Origin: Citrobacter werkmanii NBRC 105721
Lineage (GTDB): Bacteria > Pseudomonadota > Gammaproteobacteria > Enterobacterales > Enterobacteriaceae
Direction of reading: 5' to 3'
Assembly (NCBI GenBank): GCA_000759755.1
Contig: BBMW01000003.1
Span: 1 to 64,000 of the forward strand
DNA: 64,000 nt
The notes beneath the pieces were generated by a model. That model did not search any database, was not told the DNA's origin, and saw nothing but the letters and a program-made list of their open reading frames with translations. Below, piece by piece: positions 39,048-47,287 of this stretch (position 1 is the stretch's first letter; the number at the start of each line of letters is the position of its first letter). Position numbers and translations under genes: made by a program.

Positions 39048-39970
39048 CTCTTTCCTCTGAATTATTACAAATATCTCCAGAAGTACAGGAAGCATTAAAC
39101 GGTAAAAAACCGATTGTTGCCCTCGAATCAACCATTATTTCTCATGGTATGCCATTTCCGCAGAATGCCCAGACCGCTATTGAAGTAGAAGAAACTATTC
39201 GCAAACACGGGGCAGTTCCTGCGACTATTGCCATTATTGGCGGGGTAATGAAAGTTGGTTTAAGCAAAGATGAAATTGAGTTGCTTGGAAGAGAGGGACA
39301 TAGCGTTACTAAAGTCAGTCGTCGTGATTTACCATTTGTGGTTGCTGCAGGAAAAAATGGTGCGACGACAGTTGCCTCAACCATGATTATTGCCTCCCTG
39401 GCTGGAATTAAAGTATTTGCAACGGGCGGGATTGGTGGTGTTCATCGTGGTGCTGAACATACCTTTGATATTTCCGCGGATCTGCAAGAACTGGCGCATA
39501 CCAATGTCACGGTAATTTGTGCCGGCGCGAAATCTATTCTTGATCTCGGTTTAACGACCGAATATTTAGAAACCTTTGGCGTGCCGTTAATTGGATATCA
39601 GACCAACGCGTTGCCGGCATTTTTCTGCCGAACCAGTCCGTTTGAGGTCAGTATTCGTTTGGACAGCGCAAAAGAGATTGCCCGTGCCATGGCGGTGAAA
39701 TGGCAGACAGGTCTCGATGGCGGTCTGGTTGTTGCAAACCCAATCCCAGAGCAGTTTGCGATGGCTGAAGAGAAAATTAATGCGGCAATCGATCGGGCGG
39801 TAAAAGAAGCGGAAGAGCAGGGTGTTGTGGGCAAAGAGAGTACGCCGTTCCTGCTGGCGCGCGTTGCGGAGCTGACCGGTGGTGACAGCCTGAAATCAAA
39901 TATTCAGCTGGTGTTCAACAACGCGGTGCTGGCCTGCGAAATTGCGAAGGAGTATCAGCGCCTCGCCTGA
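39035..39970 (+). CDS. psuG: PsuG pseudouridine-5'-phosphate glycosidase
   Basis: The 311-aa enzyme cleaves the C-C glycosidic bond of pseudouridine 5'-phosphate to uracil and ribose-5-phosphate. The family segments VALESTIISHGMPFPQN, KVSRRDLPFVVAAGKNGATT and ATGGIGGVHRGAE (in pieces) are all present and the length is standard. It overlaps psuK and is followed by psuT after 96 bp. Confidence 0.95.
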   Translation: MSELTLSSELLQISPEVQEALNGKKPIVALESTIISHGMPFPQNAQTAIEVEETIRKHGAVPATIAIIGGVMKVGLSKDEIELLGREGHSVTKVSRRDLPFVVAAGKNGATTVASTMIIASLAGIKVFATGGIGGVHRGAEHTFDISADLQELAHTNVTVICAGAKSILDLGLTTEYLETFGVPLIGYQTNALPAFFCRTSPFEVSIRLDSAKEIARAMAVKWQTGLDGGLVVANPIPEQFAMAEEKINAAIDRAVKEAEEQGVVGKESTPFLLARVAELTGGDSLKSNIQLVFNNAVLACEIAKEYQRLA

Positions 39971-40066
39971 CCGAATTTTCCGGGCAGAATGCGGTCGCCC
40001 GCGAATATCAAACCTACCAAAACCTGGCGATAACGCCGGGTTTCCTGGCATGAAGGGAATTTCATT

Positions 40067-41317
40067 ATGGATATAATGAGAAGTGTTGTGGGTATGGTGG
40101 TATTACTGGCCATCGCGTTTCTGCTGTCAGTAAATAAAAAACGTATTAGTCTGCGCACAGTCGGAGCTGCGCTGGGACTGCAAATTGCAATCGGCGGCAT
40201 TATGCTCTATTTCCCGCCGGGGAAATGGCTGGTGGAACAGGCCGCGCTCGGTGTCCACAAGGTGATGTCGTATAGTGACGCGGGAAGCGCATTTATCTTT
40301 GGCTCCCTGGTCGGGCCAAAAATGGATGTGCTGTTCGATGGCGCCGGGTTTATCTTCGCCTTTCGGGTGCTCCCGGCCATCATTTTTGTGACTGCACTAA
40401 TCAGCCTGCTCTATTACATTGGCGTGATGGGGCTGTTGATCCGCATCCTCGGCGGTATTTTCCAGAAAGCGCTGAACATCAGTAAGATCGAGTCATTTGT
40501 CGCAGTAACGACGATTTTCCTCGGGCAAAACGAGATCCCGGCGATCGTCAAACCGTTTATTGACCGGCTGAATCGCAATGAGCTGTTTACCGCTATTTGT
40601 AGCGGGATGGCCTCGATTGCTGGCTCAATGATGATTGGTTACGCTGGAATGGGCGTTCCGATTGACTATTTGCTGGCGGCATCGTTGATGGCAATCCCTG
40701 GCGGTATTTTGTTCGCGCGTATGCTGAGTCCGGCAACGGAAGAATCTCGCGTCACCTTTGAGAACCTTTCATTTACCGAAACGCCGCCGAAAAGCATCAT
40801 CGAAGCAGCGGCGAGCGGGGCGATGACCGGGCTGAAAATTGCCGCAGGCGTGGCGACGGTAGTAATGGCATTTGTTGCCATTATCGCGCTGATTAACGGC
40901 ATTATCGGCGGAATTGGTGGTTGGTTTGGTTTTGGTCACGCCACCCTGGAAGGAATCTTCGGCTGGCTACTTGCACCGCTGGCTTGGATTATGGGCGTGG
41001 ACTGGAGCGATGCGACGCTGGCAGGTAGCCTGATTGGTCAGAAGCTGGCAATCAACGAGTTTGTCGCGTATCTCAACTTCTCGCCGTATCTGCAAACCGG
41101 CGGGACACTGGATGTGAAGACCATTGCGATTATTTCGTTTGCGCTGTGCGGGTTCGCTAACTTTGGTTCGATTGGTGTTGTTGTCGGCGCATTTTCGGCG
41201 ATAGCGCCACAGCGAGCTCCGGAAATCGCGCAGCTTGGAATGCGCGCGCTGGCAGCAGCAACGTTGTCAAACCTGATGAGCGCCACCATAGCGGGTTTCT
41301 TTATCGGTATAGCATAG
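40067..41317 (+). CDS. psuT: PsuT, putative pseudouridine transporter (CNT family)
   Basis: The 416-aa concentrative nucleoside transporter family protein has repeated membrane segments, GSLVGPKMDVLFDGAGFIF, TIFLGQNEIPAIVKPF and the C-terminal CGFANFGSIGVVVGAF. It is closer to E. coli PsuT (YeiM; start MDIMRSVVGMVVLLAIAF) than to NupX as recalled. Its place after psuKG supports pseudouridine uptake. AAGGGAATTTC precedes the ATG. It ends at a REP palindrome facing yeiI. Confidence 0.9.
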   Translation: MDIMRSVVGMVVLLAIAFLLSVNKKRISLRTVGAALGLQIAIGGIMLYFPPGKWLVEQAALGVHKVMSYSDAGSAFIFGSLVGPKMDVLFDGAGFIFAFRVLPAIIFVTALISLLYYIGVMGLLIRILGGIFQKALNISKIESFVAVTTIFLGQNEIPAIVKPFIDRLNRNELFTAICSGMASIAGSMMIGYAGMGVPIDYLLAASLMAIPGGILFARMLSPATEESRVTFENLSFTETPPKSIIEAAASGAMTGLKIAAGVATVVMAFVAIIALINGIIGGIGGWFGFGHATLEGIFGWLLAPLAWIMGVDWSDATLAGSLIGQKLAINEFVAYLNFSPYLQTGGTLDVKTIAIISFALCGFANFGSIGVVVGAFSAIAPQRAPEIAQLGMRALAAATLSNLMSATIAGFFIGIA

Positions 41318-41324
41318 TGAGAGC

Positions 41325-41356
41325 AATGCCGGATAAGCGTGGCGCTATCCGGCATT
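41325..41356. repeat. REP palindrome between psuT and yeiI
   Basis: aatgccggata and tatccggcatt form a perfect 11-bp stem with interior agcgtggcgc. This is a classic REP unit. It lies in the 43-bp gap between convergent stop codons and likely acts as a shared 3'-end hairpin. Confidence 0.85.
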
Positions 41357-41360
41357 ACAT

Positions 41361-42449
41361 TTAAGCTGTTTGCAGCAAATATAAGGCGTTATCTGCCGAG
41401 AGGGTTGGGTTGTTGATGCTGACGCTGGCTCGCGATAATGCCGCGCAGGCCATGGCAAAGTGAGCGCTTTCACGAAACTCGCTACCTTCCAGAAAGCTGT
41501 ACAGCAATCCCGCCATAAAAGCGTCATCGGCGCCAAAACTGTCTACGATCGTATGATCGGGAGGTGTCAGTAAAAACTGTTCTCCGTCCTTTTCGCTGCA
41601 AAAAACGGAATCATCTTCCAGGCAGACAAAGATCCGTTTTACACCTTGCTGATGCAGACTATTGACGGCCAGTATGCGATCGGCATCTGAATGGATAGGT
41701 TGGCCCCACAAAATCGCCAGCTCTTTCTGCGTTGGTTTAAGCGTATGAATACGCTTAAACCATGTCTTCATTTTTGCCGCTTTGAACTCTGAAACGGTGT
41801 CAATGAATACGGGAATACCATCAGCAATCGTAAAGACCCACTCAATGGCTTCGGCGGTCAGATTGCAATCTGCCAGTACGACACCGGAATGGCGGATCAA
41901 ATCTCGCGACCCGTTCAGCAACTGTGGCGTTAATTGCTGCAGGATATGGGTATCGTTAATTGCCAGTACGGTTTCTTCCTGCTGATTAGCGATCGACAGG
42001 TAGGTTGAGGTGTTATGCCCATGCAGGCGTATGCAACTTGCAACGTTTACACCGGCCTGACGCGTTTGTTCCAGCAATGTTTCCCCATAGAAATCACTGC
42101 CAACAGCGGAAATTAAGTGAACGTCACGGCCCAGCAGCGCCAGGTTGTGGGCGATGTTGCGTCCTACGCCGCCTGCCGAGCAGTGAATGCTGCCAGGATT
42201 AGAAGCAGCCTGAGGATAGTGGATGTCTGCAACACCACGAATATCCATGTTGATAGCCCCGACAACCACGCAATAATCCTGTTCGGTAAGGATATAACCT
42301 TTACCTTTGATCATGCCTTTACGCATCAAATCCATAATATGCGCAGCGACGCGTGAACGGCTTATCTGCAGAATATCGGCGATTTCATTCTGCTGAATCA
42401 ACGGATTGCGACGCAGGATCTTAAGGATCTGCTTTTCCCTGTCGTTCAT
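41361..42449 (-). CDS. yeiI: YeiI, PfkB-type sugar kinase with N-terminal HTH
   Basis: The 362-aa protein joins an N-terminal MarR/ROK-like winged helix (about residues 1-55, NPLIQQNEIADILQISRSRV) to a PfkB kinase domain related to PsuK (residues about 60-362, with SAGGVGRNIAHNLALLG). The catalytic motif reads SFGADDAFMAGL, that is GADD where most PfkB kinases have GAGD; the final aspartate is kept. This suggests a kinase-derived sensor or a kinase with its own DNA-binding domain. No substrate is established. nfo lies 2 bp upstream on the same strand. Confidence 0.9.
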   Translation of the reverse strand: MNDREKQILKILRRNPLIQQNEIADILQISRSRVAAHIMDLMRKGMIKGKGYILTEQDYCVVVGAINMDIRGVADIHYPQAASNPGSIHCSAGGVGRNIAHNLALLGRDVHLISAVGSDFYGETLLEQTRQAGVNVASCIRLHGHNTSTYLSIANQQEETVLAINDTHILQQLTPQLLNGSRDLIRHSGVVLADCNLTAEAIEWVFTIADGIPVFIDTVSEFKAAKMKTWFKRIHTLKPTQKELAILWGQPIHSDADRILAVNSLHQQGVKRIFVCLEDDSVFCSEKDGEQFLLTPPDHTIVDSFGADDAFMAGLLYSFLEGSEFRESAHFAMACAALSRASVSINNPTLSADNALYLLQTA

Positions 42450-42451
42450 AA

Positions 42452-43309
42452 TTACGCCACCGCTTGTTCTGTTTGCTGGGCTTTCAGCCAGGCAATCTCT
42501 TCTGCCCAGATATCCGGATTAATCGTTTCCAGCACCAGCGGAATGCCGTCAAAACGACTATCCTGCATGATCCAACGGAAAGCGTCGTGGCCAATATTCC
42601 CTTCACCTAAGCTATGGTGACGGTCAACGCGACTGCCAAACGTGCTCTTGGCGTCGTTCAGGTGCATTCCGCGTAGATAGTTGAAACCGACAATACGTTC
42701 AAATTCCGCAAACGTCTTTTCGCATTCCTCGACGGAACGCAAATCGTAACCGGCAGCGAAAGCATGGCAGGTATCAATACAGACGCCAACACGGGATTTA
42801 TCTTCAACACCATCAATAATGGCGGCAAGGTGCTCAAACTTAAATCCGAGATTGCTGCCCTGTCCGGCGGTATTTTCGATAACTGCCGTAACCCCCTGGG
42901 TCTGAGCGAGGGCGATGTTGATAGATTCAGCAATACGCGCCAGACATTCATCTTCCGGGATCTGCATCAAATGGCTGCCCGGATGAAAGTTGAGCAGCGA
43001 TAAACCGAGCAGCTCACAACGCTGCATTTCATCGATAAACGCATCGCGTGACTTTTCCAGTGCCTCGCTGACCGGGTGACCGAGGTTAATCAGATAGCTG
43101 TCGTGAGGCAGGATCTGGGCGGAAGTATAGTGATACTTCTCGCAAGCAGACTTGAAATCATCAATGATTTCAGTGGTCAGCGGCGCGGCGCGCCACTGAC
43201 GCTGATTTTTGGTGAACAGGGCGAATGCGGTAGCTTCGATTTCTGCGGCCCGAATAGCGGCGTTAGCCAGACCGCCAGCGGCGCTTACGTGCGCTCCAAT
43301 ATATTTCAT
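42452..43309 (-). CDS. nfo: Endonuclease IV (Nfo)
   Basis: The 285-aa AP endonuclease is of the xylose-isomerase-like TIM barrel fold with three zinc ions. It starts [54 protein letters not shown] and LETINPD carry metal ligands. It repairs abasic and oxidatively damaged sites, in E. coli under SoxRS control. It is immediately followed by yeiI. Confidence 0.96.
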   Translation of the reverse strand: MKYIGAHVSAAGGLANAAIRAAEIEATAFALFTKNQRQWRAAPLTTEIIDDFKSACEKYHYTSAQILPHDSYLINLGHPVSEALEKSRDAFIDEMQRCELLGLSLLNFHPGSHLMQIPEDECLARIAESINIALAQTQGVTAVIENTAGQGSNLGFKFEHLAAIIDGVEDKSRVGVCIDTCHAFAAGYDLRSVEECEKTFAEFERIVGFNYLRGMHLNDAKSTFGSRVDRHHSLGEGNIGHDAFRWIMQDSRFDGIPLVLETINPDIWAEEIAWLKAQQTEQAVA

Positions 43310-43315
43310 AAATTA

Positions 43316-43352
43316 AACCCGCCATACTCAAAAGGGGAGAGTATAGCGGGTT
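43316..43352 (-). terminator. Stem-loop between yeiH and nfo
   Basis: Arms aacccgccatactc and gagtatagcgggtt pair over 14 positions with one mismatch and a 9-nt loop. It lies 22 bp after the yeiH stop and just ahead of nfo. It lacks a clear T tract. Confidence 0.55.
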
Positions 43353-43374
43353 AAGGGAAGTGAGTCGTGATCGT

Positions 43375-44424
43375 TTATGCCATCAGCGCGTGGATAGCGA
43401 CGTTAATCGCACCACCACCCACAATCAACCAGACAAACAGCAGTAGCGCCATTAGTAACGGTTTGGCACCGGCTTTTTTCAGGGCGCTCACGTGAGTGGT
43501 TAGCCCCAGTGCGGCCATCGCCATTGCCAGCAGCACGGTATCCAGCGTCACCAGCATACTCACTACCGACTGCGGCAGCAGGTGGAAAGAGTTAAAAATC
43601 GCCACCACAATGAACAGGATGGCAAACCATGGAATAGTGATTTTGCTCTTCTCACCACCTGTTGCCGGAGACAGTTGTTTTACTCGTGCGGCCAACAGGA
43701 TGAGGAACGGCGCCAGCATCATGACGCGCAGCATTTTGGCAATCACCGCGGCGTTTTCAGCATCCGGGTTAATGGCGTGTCCGGCGGCAACAACCTGCGC
43801 AACCTCATGCATGGTGGAGCCAATGTAAATGCCGTAGGTTTCTGGACTAAACCAGTGCGCCAACAGCGGATACATCGCCGGATACAGGAAGATAGCGATA
43901 GTACCGAAGATGACCACGGTGGCGACGGCAACCGTCACTTTACTGGCTTCCGCTTTCACCACTGGTTCAGTTGCCAGCACGGCGGCGGCACCACAAATGC
44001 TGCTCCCCGCGCCAATCAGCCAACTGGTGTGTCGGTCCAGACCAAACACTTTCTGCCCCAGGAAGCAGGCAATCATAAAGGTGCTGCTGAGCGTTAACAC
44101 ATCAATTACGATACCGCTGACGCCGACGTCAGCAATTTGCGCGAAGGTAAGGCGGAAACCGTAGAGGATTATCCCCAGGCGTAATAAATGTTGTTTGGCA
44201 AACAGGACGCCGCCATCGCAGCTTTTCCAGATTTGTGGATATACGGTGTTGCCGATAACCATCCCAAACAAGATGGCTAAGGTGAGGGCGCTGAACCCGG
44301 CGCCAGCGACGGCGGGAATGGATCCCCCCCACAAGGCGACCCCAGTGATAACTGCACTCAGGGCAAGCCCCGGAATAAAATGCCACGCTGTACGACGATG
44401 AGTCTGTAAGGTGAGTTCTGTCAT
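43375..44424 (-). CDS. yeiH: YeiH, UPF0324 membrane protein
   Basis: The 349-aa integral membrane protein of the UPF0324 (PSE, putative sulfate exporter) family has about ten helices. Conserved stretches include RLGIILYGFRLTF, GAGSSICGAAAVLA and STMHEVAQVVAAGHAI. The function is unproven; some members have been linked to sulfite or sulfonate export. It diverges from the LysR gene yeiE, which is known or suspected to regulate it and sulfite tolerance in Salmonella. The divergent region contains an ERIC unit. Confidence 0.9.
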   Translation of the reverse strand: MTELTLQTHRRTAWHFIPGLALSAVITGVALWGGSIPAVAGAGFSALTLAILFGMVIGNTVYPQIWKSCDGGVLFAKQHLLRLGIILYGFRLTFAQIADVGVSGIVIDVLTLSSTFMIACFLGQKVFGLDRHTSWLIGAGSSICGAAAVLATEPVVKAEASKVTVAVATVVIFGTIAIFLYPAMYPLLAHWFSPETYGIYIGSTMHEVAQVVAAGHAINPDAENAAVIAKMLRVMMLAPFLILLAARVKQLSPATGGEKSKITIPWFAILFIVVAIFNSFHLLPQSVVSMLVTLDTVLLAMAMAALGLTTHVSALKKAGAKPLLMALLLFVWLIVGGGAINVAIHALMA

Positions 44425-44513
44425 ATCCTTCTCCTTTATCTGGGTAAAAGAGTACGGCGATGTGGTTTAAAAATAAAATTGATTATATATTTATAATTAA
44501 TCTATATAAGTGG

Positions 44514-44640
44514 TATACCCGTCATACTTCAAGTTGCATGCGCGTTGGCTGCGCTCGTTCACCCCAGTCACGTACTTAAGTACGCTCCCGGGGATGCTCT
44601 CTCTTGCCGCCTTCCTGCAACTCGAATTATTTAGGGTATA
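44514..44640. repeat. ERIC (IRU) intergenic repeat, complete 127 bp
   Basis: The ends tataccc and gggtata are inverted. The inside holds the known ERIC segments cttcaagttgcatg, gttcaccccagtcacgtac, ctcccggggatgct and gccgccttcctgcaactcg. The length is the full canonical size. It lies in the yeiH-yeiE divergent region and ends 28 bp before the yeiE start. Confidence 0.93.
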
Positions 44641-44668
44641 AGTAACGGATATCCGGTGGAAAACGACT

Positions 44669-45550
44669 ATGCATATCACCCTGCGACAACTTGAAGTGTT
44701 TGCTGAGGTACTGAAAAGCGGCTCGACAACCCAGGCATCTGTCATGCTGGCACTGTCGCAGTCGGCGGTGAGTGCGGCGCTTACCGATCTGGAAGGGCAG
44801 CTTGGCGTACAGCTGTTTGATCGCGTTGGCAAGCGGTTGGTGGTCAATGAGCACGGGCGCTTACTCTACCCGCGCGCGTTGGCGTTACTTGAGCAAACGA
44901 TAGAAATCGAACAGCTTTTTCGTGAGGATAATGGCGCGATTCGCGTCTATGCCAGCAGCACCATTGGCAACTATATTTTGCCCGCCATGATCGCCCGTTA
45001 TCGCTATGATTTCCCGGATTTACCCCTGGAGCTGAGCGTGGGTAACAGCCAGGATGTGATCAACGCTGTCCTGGATTTTCGCGTAGATATTGGGTTGATC
45101 GAAGGGCCGTGCCACAGCACAGAAATTATCTCTGAACCATGGCTGGAGGACGAACTGGTGGTGTTTGCCGCCCCGTCTTCGCCGCTAACAAAAGGCCCCG
45201 TGACGCTGGATCAACTGGCTGCTTCGCCGTGGATCTTACGTGAGCGAGGTTCCGGTACGCGTGAACTGGTAGATTACCTGTTGCTATCGCATCTGCCGAG
45301 ATTCCAGATGGCGATGGAGTTGGGTAACTCCGAGGCCATTAAGCATGCGGTGCGCCATGGGCTCGGTATCAGCTGTTTGTCGCGTCGAGTCATTGCAGAA
45401 CAGTTACAGGCGGGCACGCTGAGTGAAGTTCCCGTGCCGCTGCCGCGTTTAGTTCGCACGCTCTGGCGCGTTCATCATCGACAAAAACATCTCTCTAACG
45501 CCATTACGCGCTTTTTACATTACAGCGACCAGGTTGTGCAGGGCGAATAA
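44669..45550 (+). CDS. yeiE: YeiE LysR-type regulator
   Basis: The 293-aa LysR-family regulator has an N-terminal winged helix ([38 protein letters not shown]) and a C-terminal effector-binding domain. Known of the family: YeiE affects sulfite stress, flagella or iron-linked genes in Salmonella and Cronobacter. Here it diverges from yeiH. The ERIC unit directly upstream must lie in its promoter or untranslated leader. Confidence 0.92.
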   Translation: MHITLRQLEVFAEVLKSGSTTQASVMLALSQSAVSAALTDLEGQLGVQLFDRVGKRLVVNEHGRLLYPRALALLEQTIEIEQLFREDNGAIRVYASSTIGNYILPAMIARYRYDFPDLPLELSVGNSQDVINAVLDFRVDIGLIEGPCHSTEIISEPWLEDELVVFAAPSSPLTKGPVTLDQLAASPWILRERGSGTRELVDYLLLSHLPRFQMAMELGNSEAIKHAVRHGLGISCLSRRVIAEQLQAGTLSEVPVPLPRLVRTLWRVHHRQKHLSNAITRFLHYSDQVVQGE

Positions 45551-45745
45551 CGCCCTCACTGCCGTAATATCACCTCTATGCATAATGGCGGTTTCGTCTT
45601 CACCGCCATGCTCCGCCCATTTTCTGCTTTACTTATAATCCGCGGCCAGTCATGAAGGTCTCTTATAACAGCGCATTTGTGCCGGAAGAAAGCCGTTTCG
45701 TCTGCTACAATCGCGCCTCATTTTTTGGATGGATAGCATTTTCAC

Positions 45746-47215
45746 ATGGTTTCCGAAACTAAAACCACAGAAGCGCCCACGCTACGTCGTGAACTGAAGG
45801 CGCGTCACCTGACGATGATTGCCATCGGAGGCTCCATCGGTACAGGTCTTTTCGTTGCATCTGGTGCAACTATTTCTGCTGCGGGTCCTGGCGGCGCGTT
45901 GTTCTCGTATATTCTGATTGGTCTGATGGTGTATTTTCTGATGACCAGCCTCGGTGAACTGGCAGCCTATATGCCGGTTTCCGGTTCGTTCTCTACCTAC
46001 GGTCAGAACTATGTAGAAGAAGGCTTCGGCTTCGCGCTGGGCTGGAACTACTGGTACAACTGGGCGGTGACAATTGCCGTTGACCTGGTGGCCGCGCAAC
46101 TGGTAATGAGCTGGTGGTTCCCGGACACGCCAGGCTGGATCTGGAGTGCACTGTTTCTCGGCGTTATCTTCCTGCTGAACTACATTTCCGTGCGCGGGTT
46201 TGGCGAAGCGGAGTACTGGTTCTCACTGATCAAAGTGACCACCGTGATTATCTTCATCGTGGTTGGCGTGATGATGATTGTCGGTATCTTCAAAGGTGCT
46301 CAGCCGGTGGGCTGGAGCAACTGGACGACCGGTGATGCGCCTTTTGCCGGTGGTTTTGCCGCGATGATTGGCGTGGCGATGATTGTCGGCTTCTCTTTCC
46401 AGGGAACTGAGCTTATCGGTATCGCGGCAGGGGAATCGGAAGATCCTGAGAAGAATATTCCACGCGCGGTGCGTCAGGTGTTCTGGCGAATCCTGCTGTT
46501 CTATGTGTTCGCGATTTTGATTATCAGCCTGATCATTCCGTACACCGATCCAAGCCTGCTGCGTAACGATGTGAAAGACATTAGCGTTAGCCCGTTCACG
46601 CTGGTATTCCAGCACGCGGGTCTGCTGTCTGCGGCGGCGGTAATGAACGCGGTTATCCTGACGGCGGTACTGTCTGCGGGTAACTCCGGGATGTATGCTT
46701 CTACGCGTATGCTTTACACCCTGGCCTGTGACGGTAAAGCGCCGCGTATTTTCGCCAAACTGTCTCGAGGTGGTGTGCCGCGTAATGCACTGTATGCAAC
46801 TACGGTGGTGGCGGGGCTGTGCTTCCTGACCTCAATGTTTGGTAACCAGACCGTATACCTGTGGCTGCTGAATACTTCCGGGATGACGGGCTTTATCGCC
46901 TGGTTAGGGATTGCTATCAGCCATTATCGTTTCCGTCGTGGTTATGTGCTGCAAGGGCACGATGTGAAGGATCTGCCGTATCGTTCTGGCTTCTTCCCGC
47001 TGGGGCCGATCTTTGCCTTCGTGCTGTGCCTGATAATCACTCTGGGTCAGAACTACGAAGCGTTCCTGAAGGACAGCATTGACTGGGGTGGTGTGATGGC
47101 AACCTATATCGGTATCCCGCTGTTCCTGATTATCTGGTTTGGCTATAAGCTGACGAAAGGTACTCATTTCGTTCGCTACAGCGAAATGAAATTCCCGGGT
47201 CGCGTGAAGAAATAA
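45746..47215 (+). CDS. lysP: LysP lysine-specific permease
   Basis: The 489-aa APC-superfamily transporter has 12 predicted helices. The first-helix motif GGSIGTGLFVASGATISAAGP and GYKLTKGTHFVRYSEMKFPG at the C-terminus match LysP. It imports lysine with protons and in E. coli also inhibits the CadC sensor. ArgP normally activates it; no ArgP site could be identified with certainty in the 195 bp upstream. It is followed by a strong terminator. Confidence 0.96.
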   Translation: MVSETKTTEAPTLRRELKARHLTMIAIGGSIGTGLFVASGATISAAGPGGALFSYILIGLMVYFLMTSLGELAAYMPVSGSFSTYGQNYVEEGFGFALGWNYWYNWAVTIAVDLVAAQLVMSWWFPDTPGWIWSALFLGVIFLLNYISVRGFGEAEYWFSLIKVTTVIIFIVVGVMMIVGIFKGAQPVGWSNWTTGDAPFAGGFAAMIGVAMIVGFSFQGTELIGIAAGESEDPEKNIPRAVRQVFWRILLFYVFAILIISLIIPYTDPSLLRNDVKDISVSPFTLVFQHAGLLSAAAVMNAVILTAVLSAGNSGMYASTRMLYTLACDGKAPRIFAKLSRGGVPRNALYATTVVAGLCFLTSMFGNQTVYLWLLNTSGMTGFIAWLGIAISHYRFRRGYVLQGHDVKDLPYRSGFFPLGPIFAFVLCLIITLGQNYEAFLKDSIDWGGVMATYIGIPLFLIIWFGYKLTKGTHFVRYSEMKFPGRVKK

Positions 47216-47242
47216 TTCTTACCAGCTACGGCAGAAAAAACA

Positions 47243-47276
47243 AAACCCCGGCATGATGAGTGCCGGGGTTTTTTTA
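47243..47276. terminator. Bidirectional terminator lysP / siderophore receptor
   Basis: aaccccggca and tgccggggtt pair perfectly over 10 bp with a 7-nt loop. An A run on the left and a T run on the right allow function on both strands. It lies between the convergent stops at 47215 and 47288. Confidence 0.93.
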
Positions 47277-47287
47277 TTGCGCCAGAC

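Noticed and set aside
44627-44854. Short minus-strand frame across the ERIC end and yeiE start
   Set aside because: It covers repeat sequence and the yeiE N-terminus; the yeiE frame is clearly the coding one.
45551-45745. Lysine riboswitch upstream of lysP
   Set aside because: The 195-bp leader is short and does not show the conserved lysine riboswitch junction; enterobacterial lysP is normally controlled by ArgP.
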